A stretch of DNA of 64,000 nt, from contig NC_087063.1 in the NCBI RefSeq assembly GCF_963678635.1, positions 27,335,649 to 27,399,648 on the forward strand, given 5' to 3'. This DNA comes from Symsagittifera roscoffensis. Taxonomy: Eukaryota > Xenacoelomorpha > Acoela > Convolutidae. This document shows positions 1 to 12,810 of the stretch, in pieces. The notes beneath the pieces were generated by a model. That model worked only from the letters and a program-made list of their open reading frames with translations, did no database searches and was not told the DNA's origin. Made by a program: the position numbers and the translations under genes. Positions within the stretch are counted from its first letter, which is position 1. Every line of letters begins with the position of its first letter.

Positions 1-376
1 AAGTTCTTGGTTCGCTTGTGTTTGGGTAGCACAGCTTAAATGTTCATACTTTCCAAAAAAGTGAAGAATATAACTGCTTGGGGTGGTTTTTTTATTCAGA
101 CCGATTTTAAAAAAGTCGACGGCATATCGGTATTGATCAGGAAACTAAAATGCAGATGGCTTTGCAGCTTGAATAAAAACTTTGATAATTAGTCCAATTT
201 TTGTAACGAAAGTAACGGAAAATTTGTGCCCGGGGGTGGTTTTATGTCTTCAGACAAATTTCGACTTCCTAACTAGCGGTTTTTTAAGAAATTTTTTGTG
301 TCGTTCAAATAGTATTGTTGTCTCTAATAAGGTGATTTTTTTTCTTAAAACAGTGGGGTTGGAAAATTGCCATTTT

Positions 377-468
377 GGCCAATTTGGGACAATTAATGCG
401 CGATATGTTTCGCGTTATTAACGCGTAAGCGGAGATTTAATCCGTATTAGAAATCGTTCCAAATCGGT
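377..468 (-). repeat. dispersed repeat, inverted relative to 1485-1573
   Basis: The stretch starting GGCCAATTTG matches, with scattered differences, the reverse complement of 1485-1573, which is itself repeated at 9142-9230. Shared landmarks are GACAATTAA, GCGTAAG, ATTTAATCCG and TCGTTCCAA. It is probably a small interspersed repeat or MITE-like sequence. I saw no clear termini or target duplication. Confidence 0.55.
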
Positions 469-623
469 TGAAGGAAACTTATTTGCCATAATTGGTTTGT
501 TACTAGGAGCGAAATCTATCATTTTGTTTCTTATACAGCATAGGGGGATGAGTTTTGCTAAAATCTCAAATTAGAAAAAAAAACATATTTTATCTTATTT
601 TTTTATCTCTTTTTTAAAAAAAT

Positions 624-714
624 TACAGCTTCACAGACTTTACAGCTTCATAGAGTTACAGCTCCTTGTTACAGCTCCAAAAAATTTCAGCTCCATGTTA
701 TTACAGCTCCATAG
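624..714. repeat. short degenerate tandem repeat, TTACAGCTCC-like
   Basis: Six or seven imperfect copies of TTACAGCTCC or TTACAGCTTC stand in a row, spaced 10-20 bases. There is no coding meaning that I can see. Confidence 0.6.
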
Positions 715-736
715 ACTTTAAAATGCGGTCTTAACC

Positions 737-1012
737 TTCAGGGTTTTGCACTGATACGAGCAGTTTTGTTTCTTTAAGTAATTTTTTTTCTGTATGGCAA
801 AATATCTGCAGTCATATTCGTGTCACATTATTATTTCCTAACACGACTCAAAATTAAACGTTTAAGTTTTGATACTATCAGCCTTCAACTACCAATTTGT
901 ACAACTATTGTAGTTTATCAAACATTCTTAACCAAAAACTAATCGAGGCCAACTAACGGGTAGTCGGAATTTTCAGGGTTTTGACCTGATACGAACAGTT
1001 GTTTTTGGTTGA
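737..1012. repeat. pair of direct repeats about 235 bp apart
   Basis: The phrase CAGGGTTTTG, then CTGATACGA, then CAGTT, occurs at about 739-770 and again at about 974-1006. The two copies differ at several bases. This suggests an old tandem duplication of a roughly 235-bp unit. Confidence 0.45.
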
Positions 1013-1484
1013 TGCGATTCATCTCCAAATCAACAAAATCAGATTATCTCAAATGTAAGTCAGGAGTGTTTTTGCTCTAACTGATTTGTCAATTATACGG
1101 CATTGCGAAAAAAAATTATTGCCTTTAAAATTCAAGGTTTCGTCCTAATTGTTTCATTCAAAGACCTACTAATATGAATAAAACTTGAATGAAAGTTAGG
1201 GCCAACATTTTAAAACGAAAGTTCAGAAATATCTCAAAATCTGTTTTGATTTGCTGAATTTAACTCTAGTGTTGCCTTTTTTCAGATAAAGGTAGCAAAA
1301 AATATTTGATAAAATCATAATTTTTGCTTTTATTGACCATCTGAAGTTACTTGAAGTATAATCCAATCGCTGAGAAAGAAAAGTTAATCAAAAACTTTTA
1401 AATTGAAACATATTTGTTATTTAATATTTGACTATTTTATACTATGACAGAGTAAAAAATAACCTAAAAACATGCCTCAGTCAA

Positions 1485-1573
1485 ATTGGAACGACTTCGA
1501 ACGCGGATTAAATATGCACTTACGCAATAATAGCACAAAATATTTTGCGCGTTAATTGTCACAAATTGGCCTA
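1485..1573 (+). repeat. dispersed repeat, copy in duplication copy A
   Basis: This is the inverted partner of 377-468. The same sequence lies at 9142-9230 in copy B. One member therefore sits just outside and one just inside the left duplication boundary. Confidence 0.55.
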
Positions 1574-1644
1574 TCGGAAATTTTTAAACCCCCACAACGT
1601 TACGATATAATTGGAGACGTTTTGTCGGACAAATTTATTGTTTC

Positions 1645-1982
1645 TTGATTGGTTTGGGAGGAAACCTACTCCGATACGCTTGGGTCCACAACCGAGGAAT
1701 TAATCGAAGGACTCAAGATACGAATCTTAATTGGGGAATCAGATTCCATTTTATTTTTGCAGGGGATAACGGAAGCGTAAAAACAATGATCCCAAAATGG
1801 ATAATTGGAACCCAAGCTCATCATTGATAAAAGCGTACAATCATGGACAAACCAGTATATACGGTTCTTTGGTTAGAGATCTGAACTCAGGGATGCAGAT
1901 TGAGGATACGTATATCCCGGTGAGCAAAAATGGACATTATCAAACCTGGGTAGATTTTACCTCAGGCAACTCGGGCTATTGA
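1645..1982 (+). other. possible degenerate exon pair, unidentified
   Basis: Two overlapping ORFs lie here. The first is 60 codons (1645-1827) and the second is 61 codons (1797-1982, ending in a TGA after FTSGNSGY). A good splice acceptor (TATTTTTGCAG) ends at 1762. The second ORF has ordinary amino-acid composition with several Trp and Tyr, unlike its surroundings, so it may be a gene remnant. I do not recognise it. The same structure recurs at 9302-9639 in copy B. Confidence 0.2.
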
Positions 1983-2734
1983 TCAAAGGCTTGGTCGCCC
2001 AAATTTGACTGGCACAAAATTGCCCGGTCAGTTCAAAATTATTTAGGAATTATTTAAGAGCCAACAGGGTAAGAGAATTGTAATAAACCTACAGTAAAAT
2101 GTAGAAAGTGAGCTACAACGTAACAAAACAAATCATATCAAAAAATGGGGCATTTGCCTTGGCAGCAAATTTGTATCACTATTAGTGATACCGGTGAAAC
2201 GAGACGTGTGAATAAAAAAAGAACTCGACTCAACAGTACTATATAAGTCAGCCTTAAAACATTACTATGAAAAGCCGATTTTAGAAAAACTATATTTCAC
2301 AATAATTAAATCGTTCTGAAGCAATGAACTGAATTTTTCAAAAAATATACGCAAAGACGCTATATTTTTAACAACGTTAAGATCCAATCAGAAGATCACA
2401 TTACTTCAACGATGCATGGGCTGACTGACAAGCAAGCAAACTTTCAACAAACACTAAACAGAACTCTGTCGGGCCGACAAGCAACGTCTTGGCTCTTAGA
2501 GAAAAATTCAATGGTGTCAAGAGCTGACAAGGATACAAACATTGAGAAAAGTGAAGCTCGCCTATCAAAATTGACATGGAGGGCTCCCAACCAGTTAAGA
2601 ACAAAATAATGCTATCCATAAGTTACCTGCACCTAAACACGAAAACAACTGTACAGTATTTTTCCAGTAATTCAAATAGGAACCCTGGTCGAGGTCCCAG
2701 ACTCATGTCCTGACTTTCGCGACAAAATTAGGCA

Positions 2735-3360
2735 TGTCCAGATTTTGGGGACCAAAACCTGGCCTTTCCAGACTTTTGCAACCATGATGATCCGTCGCGA
2801 CTATCGCGACCGAAGAGGAGGTGGCGCGACCAAAACACCGCGACTCATATTTGGTATGTCCAGACTCTCACGACCATTTTCAGACTTGCCAGTTCTCAGT
2901 TGCCATTTTCAGACTTTCGCGACCAAAAAACTAAGGCGCGACTTTCGCGACCGAGACGGATACGGCACGACCCTGCGGCTCAGGAAACGGCGTGACCAGC
3001 GCGACCAAACTTAGCCATTTTCAGACTTTCCAGATCTAGATGGAGACGGCGCGACTTTAATTTTCTTTTTCAGGGCTGTCTCGACCGAGGTGGAGACGGC
3101 GCGACTTTCGCGATAAAGGTGGATACGGCGCGACTCAGGAAACGGCGCGACTCAAAAGGCAACGACGCGACCGGCTTGGCCAGTGCGACCAAAAAGTGCA
3201 CTTTCAAGACTTTCGCAAACGAGGTGGAGACGGCGCGGCGCGACTTTCCAGACCGAGGCGGAGACGGCGCGACCAAAAGTCATTTCATCACGACCATAGT
3301 GGAAGCGGCGCGACTTTCGCGTTCAGAGTGGAGACGGTGCGAGTGGATACGGCGCTTAAA
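2735..3360. repeat. GC-rich minisatellite, copy A
   Basis: Degenerate repeats of a roughly 25-30 bp unit built from GGAGACGGCGCGAC and TTTCGCGACCGAGG fill this stretch. It is far richer in CpG and in TCGCGA/GCGCGA than the surrounding AT-rich DNA. Copies vary in length and are separated by TTTTCAGAC spacers. Long ORFs across it are by-products of the repeat. The copy B equivalent is 10392-11017. Confidence 0.8.
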
Positions 3361-5152
3361 AATACATAATGGAACTTTCGAGCTGCTGAAATGTAAAGAA
3401 ATTGATTTTCTCTGCGAAAACACTATACGAAAAAAACACGAACTATGTGCGATGGGACGCAACAAAGGATATGGTGTTTGCTCAAACAAAATATAGAATC
3501 CGGTCGGAAAGTCTTTTCATATGCACCACGGTTTCTAAAACATTGCAAAAAAAAACTTTTTTTGACAAAAGATTTTGAATTGTAAAGTTTTGGGTTTCAA
3601 TCGAACATTTGAGAACAACCTGAAAACCTGAATACAACCTGAAAGGAAACATTTTGCCTTCGTAACAGATCATCGGACATTATTGATCAGTTTGTAAATT
3701 TGCCAACTCTGACATAATATTCTCTATTGTTTTTCGATTAAATGGTTTGACGTTATGTCGATTGAGAGAACTCATATTGGCTTGTTTCAAGAATAATTTT
3801 TATGCTTTTGAGTGTTTCAGCAGGAAAGGGTCAAACAAATGTTGAGTCTGAATACGTTCTAGTTTGAATTTTTCTTATAGCTACAGTTTCGTTTTCGATT
3901 CCACGAAGGTCAACCCAATTTCTGTCGCCTTAACTGCAGCTCAGTATTTGATTCTTATTGTTGGTTAAGGTAGCTTAAGAAGTTCGTCCGAAATAAAAAT
4001 TTGAAATTTCAGTGAACGTAGTTTTTCCGACTTGTTTCGAAGAGTTTTTTAACGTAATTTTTGAAAAAAAAAAAATGTTATATTCAACATCTTGTTAACT
4101 ATCATCACTTTGACCCGCCAAAACAGAAGAAATTGAAAATACTTGAGTTCGTCTGCTTGAAAACCAAAGAACAAAGGCTTGGTAACCGAAAAAATTTTCA
4201 ATTGCATAAACTAAAATATCTTTTTGTGTTTTATTTCCAGTCGAGCAGTATTTTGTGTATACCATTTTTTGTTCAATTTTAGAGAAATTTAAGTAAACAT
4301 GTCAGCTTATTGCTGAAACATACAGGTAACGGTCCCATCCAGAGTATAGCTGTAATGGAGACTATACTATATAAAACGTCACCTAGTGAAATCAGAAAGC
4401 GGGATGCAATTTTTTGTTAGTTGCTGGGTTGGGACCAGAATTATAACGCAGTTCAAGCTTTTTACAACTGTTTAGCGATCAGCTCATCCTTGTTGATTTT
4501 GATCCAATGTTTAGGTGAGAAAAGTGTGGCACAGCTGATTTTTGATTAAGCTTCTTTGGGACTAGGACAACAGGCCGACAGGAATTTAAGCCGTAGGGAG
4601 TTCCAGCCCAAGCTAAAATTTACAAGCACCTCTAACCGCATTTTTTTTTAAATTCTTTAGAACGTAAGTTCCAAAAGTGCAGGAAAGCTTAAGGATTTTT
4701 TTATTGATAAAAAATGTTTTGCAAAGTTATTGCAACTACATGTATTGTCAGGGTTTTTAGCGTAAAGTAATCTAAAAGATGATAGAACATCAACTTGCAA
4801 ACATTATTTACCTAGTTTTTATTACGCTTGCGATTTTAACTTTGGTTGTAGATCATCATGTTGAAAAGTTAGCCGATTCAAGTTGACTTCCAAGATTCGT
4901 CAAAAAGTTTTTAATTATTTTGTCTAGAAAGTTCTGAAATGTAATTTTGCTTGAGACATGTACATTTTTCAATGAAAAAATTCAGACATATTATAGGACT
5001 AAATTTTCAGTGTCAACTGGCTTCTAAACTCATCGCGCGTGTTCAAGCCCGGCTTTTTTTCCAAATATGTATTGACTAGTGTCAACAGTTAAGTTTGGGT
5101 AAGTTTGGTTTTTTCAATAATATATAATATCCCAAATATTGTCAAGTCGGCA

Positions 5153-5898
5153 TTGCTGAAAATGGAGACCTACCGGGGATTCCGCTTTCTTATTATCCTT
5201 GTTATGGTGGTCAAATTCCAAAAAATTTATCCAACATAGGTTGAAGTATTGTACCTACGTGAAATATGCTGCTAAAAACGTACGTTATTCGTTCACGAAC
5301 TAATTTTTTTTTCAGGTATCGATGTTGGCTTGAAAGAATGAGGGTCAGTCATTCCAATCCAGTTTTGACATGGTAACAAGATGGTATTGCTGCAATGTCT
5401 ATCTAAAATCAGATGCTCAAAATGATTGTCCAGTTATAACTTATAAAAATCCGCCAGTGTCGTTGAAGACAAAAAAAAATATAAGATATGGAACTTTGAT
5501 GTAGAGATTTGGCAAAATATGACAGATTTGGAGAAGAAAAAGCATGCGCTTGCACCGACCTTGATTCTGACAGCTCCGCACAGAGAGGCAGAGAGGTTGA
5601 GCTAAAAGTTCCTGTTGCTAAAAATGGAGACCTACCGAGGATTCTGCTTTCTTATAATCCTCATTATGGTGGTCAAATTCCGAAAAATTTGTCCAACATA
5701 GGTTGAAGTATTGTACCTATGTGAAATAAGCCAGAAAAAACTTACGTTATTTGTTCACAAACTAGTATTTGTTTCCAGGTATCGATGTTGGCTTGAACGA
5801 AAGAGCATCAGTCATTCCAATCTAGTTTTGACATGGTAGCAGGAGTGCATTGGTGCAATGTATATCTAAAATCAAATGGCTCAAAATTGGCTAAAATA
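5153..5898 (+). repeat. duplicated exon-intron-exon-like segment, copy A
   Basis: Two diverged direct repeats of about 280 bp lie at 5153-5430 and 5615-5898. Each holds an open stretch ending in the peptide GGQIPKNLSNIG, a short AT-rich interval, a splice-acceptor-like TTTTCAG or TTTCCAG, and a downstream stretch that can read GIDVGL. If the interval is an intron, the second repeat gives an in-frame join ending at a TAG after SVIPI, while the first has an early stop after GLKE. This looks like the remains of a duplicated last exon pair of an unknown gene. Confidence 0.4.
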
Positions 5899-6775
5899 TT
5901 TGATTAATTGGCTTGATGATGCTTTTTAGGTAAAAAATTGAAGAATCAGATGAATATTATGAAACATCCGAACAATGCAGAGACATGTATCTGAATCAGT
6001 AGCCGAGTACGTTTAACGTTTGAAAGATCATTGAATGGAGCTGCTGCCCCCAGAATGACCTTACTCGGCCCGGCTAACGTGTAAAAAATGCTCTATGTTT
6101 TTACAGGAGCGCTGAATGGTCTGTCGATTTGTCGAGACTTAAATTACGACAAAATGAAGATGGCACTGGAAAGAAATTTCGCTCACGCTAGTAAACCAAA
6201 ATCAAACAAAGAGGTATTACGCAAAGAAAAACCTATTTTTTTACAATAATCATCCTGGAAACTCATGTTATGGCTATTTTCCGAGAATAGTTTAAGCAGA
6301 GGACGCGGATGCTAAACGTCTAGAGATGCTGAAATCTACAGAACGTTCCAGCTGGATAAAGAGTCCATTGCCTACCAAAGTGTCTTGTTGAGTCACAGGA
6401 ACGCAAAGATGGCCGCCATAAAACGGGTAGCTGAACTGCATTGTAAAACCAAAAGTACAAGCCGGCCTGTAGCAAAGCGTGAGCTTTTGCTTACATAATA
6501 GTTTCTGTCGGAAGCAGGAACATAAATTAGGTTTGCACCTTGAACATTGCTGCAACAAAACGTAGCTGAGGAAGAGAGTTAGGTCACGTCCCGCAATTCT
6601 GACGAAATGGTTAAAGGTCTACTTGATGGCGACGAAGATTCGAAAAAAAGCAGCGAGATGGCAGACAAAGCAACCATGGAACAATGAGACTCAGAACGAG
6701 ACAACAAGAGGAAAAGATGAGTCTTCAAATTTAATTTTCAAACTGTCCTTGTGTGGTTGAAAAGTTTGAACCAAA

Positions 6776-6945
6776 CTGACCAAGCCTGCTAAAATTAATT
6801 TTTTGTTGTGCTCAATCTTGGTTAGCTGAATATTTATTATGTGTTAGTTTCTTGCAATTTTGGAAAGTTAAGATGAGAATTTTACTTTTTCACGGTTTAT
6901 TGAAGATTGCAGATGAAAGTGTCAAAAAATTTCTCCTGAGTCGTT
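6776..6945 (+). repeat. diverged dispersed repeat, member 1
   Basis: From CTGACCAAGCCTGC to CCTGAGTCG this segment resembles 17236-17405 over about 170 bp at roughly three-quarters identity. It also recurs exactly at 14434-14603 in duplication copy B. No protein is evident. Confidence 0.55.
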
Positions 6946-8868
6946 TTTCCTTAGTGGCAATCCCAGCTGATTTAAAACACACAGCCGCCGACCTGACAAG
7001 AAGAGATGTTCACATGAGACGGAAACAAAAATGACAATTGATACCAAACACTCGTGACAATACGAAAATAAACGAGACGTTTGAGGGAAACTAGAAGGTT
7101 CAGTGGCCAATTTGATATCAACCCGAAAGCTTTCCGAGCATGGAAAATGGAACAATTAAGACACTATACATTGGTAAGGGTAAAAAAGAGGCCCGGTGCT
7201 ACATAATGTTTGATCAATTTGAAAGCCCTTTTAACTACTAGAGTGCCATGCCCTGACTGTGTGAAATTAGTTCCATATGTTAGCTAATTTTGTTCAGAAC
7301 TTTTAATAGTTGAGGGCAAGGAAAGTGTAGATGCTTACTAATGGATCCACTAAGTAATTATGAAAACGAAACATCATTACTAATCACGTTGACTGGGAGT
7401 TGAGACCAATCACTTGCATGTAGTTGAAAGCTGAGTAAGAATCGATCGACTCATAGCTTAAAATCGTTGGCAAATTCGTTGACCTTTTAGCAGACCTGAA
7501 CTCCAATAATCAAGTCGAGATGGTGAAAAACACGTGGAGTTATTGTATCTGACGTCAAATTTTTACTTTCCGCCATGTTAACTTCCCAGCGAATGGTACA
7601 GAAAGTTGTATCCCCCCAGAAACAAAAAGTTTGACTAAAACTAAAAATTGTGAAACAACCTAAACCTATATCCTAACCTGGTAAACCCAAAAAATACAAG
7701 AACAGTAAAGAAAAAATATGGTTGAGAAATTCCACCATTTGTAGCTAAAATTAGAAAATGGTTAAAACCAGTTGTTGCAGAGAAATGAACAAATCATTTT
7801 TAAAAAAAGAATTTTGAAAAGAGAAAAAAAATTTTCAATACCGTGGTAGTTGAGCCAGTTTAAGGTTATAGTTTCTCCTCCATGGGACTGTCATGTTAGT
7901 AAGTTCTTATTTTTTTTTCAGGGTGTAAATTTTTACAATTATTCTATATTCTTTTTTTTTAGTTTTTCTCTTGAAAATTGTGTTGCTTTGTCTCAGGCGA
8001 ATGCTCTTTTTTGTGGCATGTACAGCAATGAGCATAATCAAACTTCCAGTCTTCATTTGGACGTTACAAAGGTTTATTATTTGGAATTTAGTCCGTTCAG
8101 AGTTTTCAGAAAAAAAACTTTTAAGAAGAATTAACAAGTCAAGGAAAATTACGTTGAGGGCAAACTAGAAAAAGCGAGATTAAAAAAACCGGCGAGATTG
8201 AAAAATTGAATAAACGCTGAAGGCAAACAAGAAAGGGCGAGAGCAGATAGGGGATAGATGAGGGTATTATTCTTGCCTTTGGGACTTTAGAAGTTGCTCC
8301 GCCTTCAGTACAATAAAATTGCGATTGAAAAAACGGTTCAATCTGTTTTCCGTAAAGACACATACAAAAAATTTGATAAAGCGATAGAAATCAAGCGGAC
8401 AAACAATATCCAGAAATTTTGTACTATATTGTAGTGCTTCTCAATCCCTTAAAAGTTCCTAGGTGAGGCAAAAATTGGCTAAGAAAAGGGAACTCCCGTC
8501 ATTATAGTACCGATTCGCCACTCATCTTGTAAGTAAAATATCAGGGAATCACAATAAGACATTTGCAAAACGAGTGCGCGATATCAACAGTGCGCAGATA
8601 ACAATCACCACGCGGAAATAAATAATTTGCATGCGCTTTTTAAAATCTTCCTTTTCCAGAGAAAAGAAAACAAAAATGCTGTCCAGGCTAGAATTTTGTG
8701 GGGGCAAAACCATCTATGCTGGTCAAACGTGTCAACATTTCACCACAGGGGTTGCGGAACACCCAAGGAGAACTCTTCCGATTTAGAGGTGTGAAGCGTT
8801 GTGGTAGTGATAGTGATAAGTCGGAAGTCATTTGGAAAGTTTTCAACCAGGCCGCCAACAACACAAAA

Positions 8869-8991
8869 TTACTTACGTTGTGCAACACCAACCTTTTTCT
8901 TGCCCTCAATGAACTCAATTCCAGAAATAGGAGCAGATTCTAAACGTTTTAGTTGGAATAAGCCAGAATCAGCTAAAAACAATAGTCTCAT
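8869..8991 (-). CDS. short ORF or first exon, unidentified (copy A)
   Basis: On the minus strand an ATG at 8991 opens a 40-codon frame (MRLLFLADSGLF..., then IEFIEGKKKVGVAQ) that ends at TAA 8869-8871. A consensus splice donor GTAAGT lies at 8876-8871, just before that stop. The frame is therefore either a tiny protein or the first coding exon of a spliced gene. A TTTTTTACAG acceptor lies about 35 bases upstream of the ATG, which would suit trans-splicing in a nematode. The downstream exons could not be placed. Confidence 0.3.
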   Translation of the reverse strand: MRLLFLADSGLFQLKRLESAPISGIEFIEGKKKVGVAQRK

Positions 8992-10391
8992 AACGCGTTT
9001 TCCCGCTTTTCATGTTTCTTCTGTAAAAAAGCAAGCTAGCTGCTAGAATTTGAAACATTTCGATAACTCAGTTACAAGGCGGACATTTCTTACATATCGA
9101 TAAAAAGCACAAAAAATAACCTAAAAACATGCCTCAGTCAAATTGGAACGACTTCGAACGCGGATTAAATATGCACTTACGCAATAATAGCACAAAATAT
9201 TTTGCGCGTTAATTGTCACAAATTGGCCTATCGGAAATTTTTAAACCCCCACAACGTTACGATATAATTGGAGACGTTTTGTCGGACAAATTTATTGTTT
9301 CTTGATTGGTTTGGGAGGAAACCTACTCCGATACGCTTGGGTCCACAACCGAGGAATTAATCGAAGGACTCAAGATACGAATCTTAATTGGGGAATCAGA
9401 TTCCATTTTATTTTTGCAGGGGATAACGGAAGCGTAAAAACAATGATCCCAAAATGGATAATTGGAACCCAAGCTCATCATTGATAAAAGCGTACAATCA
9501 TGGACAAACCAGTATATACGGTTCTTTGGTTAGAGATCTGAACTCAGGGATGCAGATTGAGGATACGTATATCCCGGTGAGCAAAAATGGACATTATCAA
9601 ACCTGGGTAGATTTTACCTCAGGCAACTCGGGCTATTGATCAAAGGCTTGGTCGCCCAAATTTGACTGGCACAAAATTGCCCGGTCAGTTCAAAATTATT
9701 TAGGAATTATTTAAGAGCCAACAGGGTAAGAGAATTGTAATAAACCTACAGTAAAATGTAGAAAGTGAGCTACAACGTAACAAAACAAATCATATCAAAA
9801 AATGGGGCATTTGCCTTGGCAGCAAATTTGTATCACTATTAGTGATACCGGTGAAACGAGACGTGTGAATAAAAAAAGAACTCGACTCAACAGTACTATA
9901 TAAGTCAGCCTTAAAACATTACTATGAAAAGCCGATTTTAGAAAAACTATATTTCACAATAATTAAATCGTTCTGAAGCAATGAACTGAATTTTTCAAAA
10001 AATATACGCAAAGACGCTATATTTTTAACAACGTTAAGATCCAATCAGAAGATCACATTACTTCAACGATGCATGGGCTGACTGACAAGCAAGCAAACTT
10101 TCAACAAACACTAAACAGAACTCTGTCGGGCCGACAAGCAACGTCTTGGCTCTTAGAGAAAAATTCAATGGTGTCAAGAGCTGACAAGGATACAAACATT
10201 GAGAAAAGTGAAGCTCGCCTATCAAAATTGACATGGAGGGCTCCCAACCAGTTAAGAACAAAATAATGCTATCCATAAGTTACCTGCACCTAAACACGAA
10301 AACAACTGTACAGTATTTTTCCAGTAATTCAAATAGGAACCCTGGTCGAGGTCCCAGACTCATGTCCTGACTTTCGCGACAAAATTAGGCA

Positions 10392-11017
10392 TGTCCAGAT
10401 TTTGGGGACCAAAACCTGGCCTTTCCAGACTTTTGCAACCATGATGATCCGTCGCGACTATCGCGACCGAAGAGGAGGTGGCGCGACCAAAACACCGCGA
10501 CTCATATTTGGTATGTCCAGACTCTCACGACCATTTTCAGACTTGCCAGTTCTCAGTTGCCATTTTCAGACTTTCGCGACCAAAAAACTAAGGCGCGACT
10601 TTCGCGACCGAGACGGATACGGCACGACCCTGCGGCTCAGGAAACGGCGTGACCAGCGCGACCAAACTTAGCCATTTTCAGACTTTCCAGATCTAGATGG
10701 AGACGGCGCGACTTTAATTTTCTTTTTCAGGGCTGTCTCGACCGAGGTGGAGACGGCGCGACTTTCGCGATAAAGGTGGATACGGCGCGACTCAGGAAAC
10801 GGCGCGACTCAAAAGGCAACGACGCGACCGGCTTGGCCAGTGCGACCAAAAAGTGCACTTTCAAGACTTTCGCAAACGAGGTGGAGACGGCGCGGCGCGA
10901 CTTTCCAGACCGAGGCGGAGACGGCGCGACCAAAAGTCATTTCATCACGACCATAGTGGAAGCGGCGCGACTTTCGCGTTCAGAGTGGAGACGGTGCGAG
11001 TGGATACGGCGCTTAAA
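10392..11017. repeat. GC-rich minisatellite, copy B
   Basis: This is the equivalent of 2735-3360 with the same array order and the same degenerate units. That shows the whole block was duplicated, not the repeat alone. Confidence 0.8.
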
Positions 11018-12810
11018 AATACATAATGGAACTTTCGAGCTGCTGAAATGTAAAGAAATTGATTTTCTCTGCGAAAACACTATACGAAAAAAACACGAAC
11101 TATGTGCGATGGGACGCAACAAAGGATATGGTGTTTGCTCAAACAAAATATAGAATCCGGTCGGAAAGTCTTTTCATATGCACCACGGTTTCTAAAACAT
11201 TGCAAAAAAAAACTTTTTTTGACAAAAGATTTTGAATTGTAAAGTTTTGGGTTTCAATCGAACATTTGAGAACAACCTGAAAACCTGAATACAACCTGAA
11301 AGGAAACATTTTGCCTTCGTAACAGATCATCGGACATTATTGATCAGTTTGTAAATTTGCCAACTCTGACATAATATTCTCTATTGTTTTTCGATTAAAT
11401 GGTTTGACGTTATGTCGATTGAGAGAACTCATATTGGCTTGTTTCAAGAATAATTTTTATGCTTTTGAGTGTTTCAGCAGGAAAGGGTCAAACAAATGTT
11501 GAGTCTGAATACGTTCTAGTTTGAATTTTTCTTATAGCTACAGTTTCGTTTTCGATTCCACGAAGGTCAACCCAATTTCTGTCGCCTTAACTGCAGCTCA
11601 GTATTTGATTCTTATTGTTGGTTAAGGTAGCTTAAGAAGTTCGTCCGAAATAAAAATTTGAAATTTCAGTGAACGTAGTTTTTCCGACTTGTTTCGAAGA
11701 GTTTTTTAACGTAATTTTTGAAAAAAAAAAAATGTTATATTCAACATCTTGTTAACTATCATCACTTTGACCCGCCAAAACAGAAGAAATTGAAAATACT
11801 TGAGTTCGTCTGCTTGAAAACCAAAGAACAAAGGCTTGGTAACCGAAAAAATTTTCAATTGCATAAACTAAAATATCTTTTTGTGTTTTATTTCCAGTCG
11901 AGCAGTATTTTGTGTATACCATTTTTTGTTCAATTTTAGAGAAATTTAAGTAAACATGTCAGCTTATTGCTGAAACATACAGGTAACGGTCCCATCCAGA
12001 GTATAGCTGTAATGGAGACTATACTATATAAAACGTCACCTAGTGAAATCAGAAAGCGGGATGCAATTTTTTGTTAGTTGCTGGGTTGGGACCAGAATTA
12101 TAACGCAGTTCAAGCTTTTTACAACTGTTTAGCGATCAGCTCATCCTTGTTGATTTTGATCCAATGTTTAGGTGAGAAAAGTGTGGCACAGCTGATTTTT
12201 GATTAAGCTTCTTTGGGACTAGGACAACAGGCCGACAGGAATTTAAGCCGTAGGGAGTTCCAGCCCAAGCTAAAATTTACAAGCACCTCTAACCGCATTT
12301 TTTTTTTAAATTCTTTAGAACGTAAGTTCCAAAAGTGCAGGAAAGCTTAAGGATTTTTTTATTGATAAAAAATGTTTTGCAAAGTTATTGCAACTACATG
12401 TATTGTCAGGGTTTTTAGCGTAAAGTAATCTAAAAGATGATAGAACATCAACTTGCAAACATTATTTACCTAGTTTTTATTACGCTTGCGATTTTAACTT
12501 TGGTTGTAGATCATCATGTTGAAAAGTTAGCCGATTCAAGTTGACTTCCAAGATTCGTCAAAAAGTTTTTAATTATTTTGTCTAGAAAGTTCTGAAATGT
12601 AATTTTGCTTGAGACATGTACATTTTTCAATGAAAAAATTCAGACATATTATAGGACTAAATTTTCAGTGTCAACTGGCTTCTAAACTCATCGCGCGTGT
12701 TCAAGCCCGGCTTTTTTTCCAAATATGTATTGACTAGTGTCAACAGTTAAGTTTGGGTAAGTTTGGTTTTTTCAATAATATATAATATCCCAAATATTGT
12801 CAAGTCGGCA

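Larger units (their letters stand above)
1..1453. other. AT-rich non-coding flank left of the tandem duplication
   Basis: No convincing gene is visible. The stretch is AT-rich with many T and A runs. It holds an inverted copy of a dispersed repeat (377-468), a short TTACAGCTCC-type array (624-714) and a pair of direct repeats near 737 and 972. A 79-codon ORF at 182-421 has low-complexity composition and no recognisable motif, so I do not treat it as a gene. Confidence 0.5.
1454..9110. repeat. tandem segmental duplication, copy A (7657 bp)
   Basis: The sequence starting AAAAAATAACC at 1454 and ending AAAAAGCAC at 9110 is repeated immediately at 9111-16769. The second copy follows with no spacer. 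I saw three differences: A at 7037 versus G at 14695, a 9- versus 10-T run near 4640/12298, and a 9- versus 10-T run near 7952/15610. There is no microhomology at the junctions. I did not align every base. Confidence 0.93.

Noticed and set aside
2401-3496. Overlapping ORFs of 65-125 codons on both strands
   Set aside because: They lie in or beside the minisatellite and owe their length to its composition. They carry no motif and none is supported by splice signals.
6292-6558. 88-codon Cys-rich minus-strand ORF (also 13950-14216)
   Set aside because: Cysteines are not in a regular zinc or disulfide pattern and there is no splice or start context. It is likely chance.
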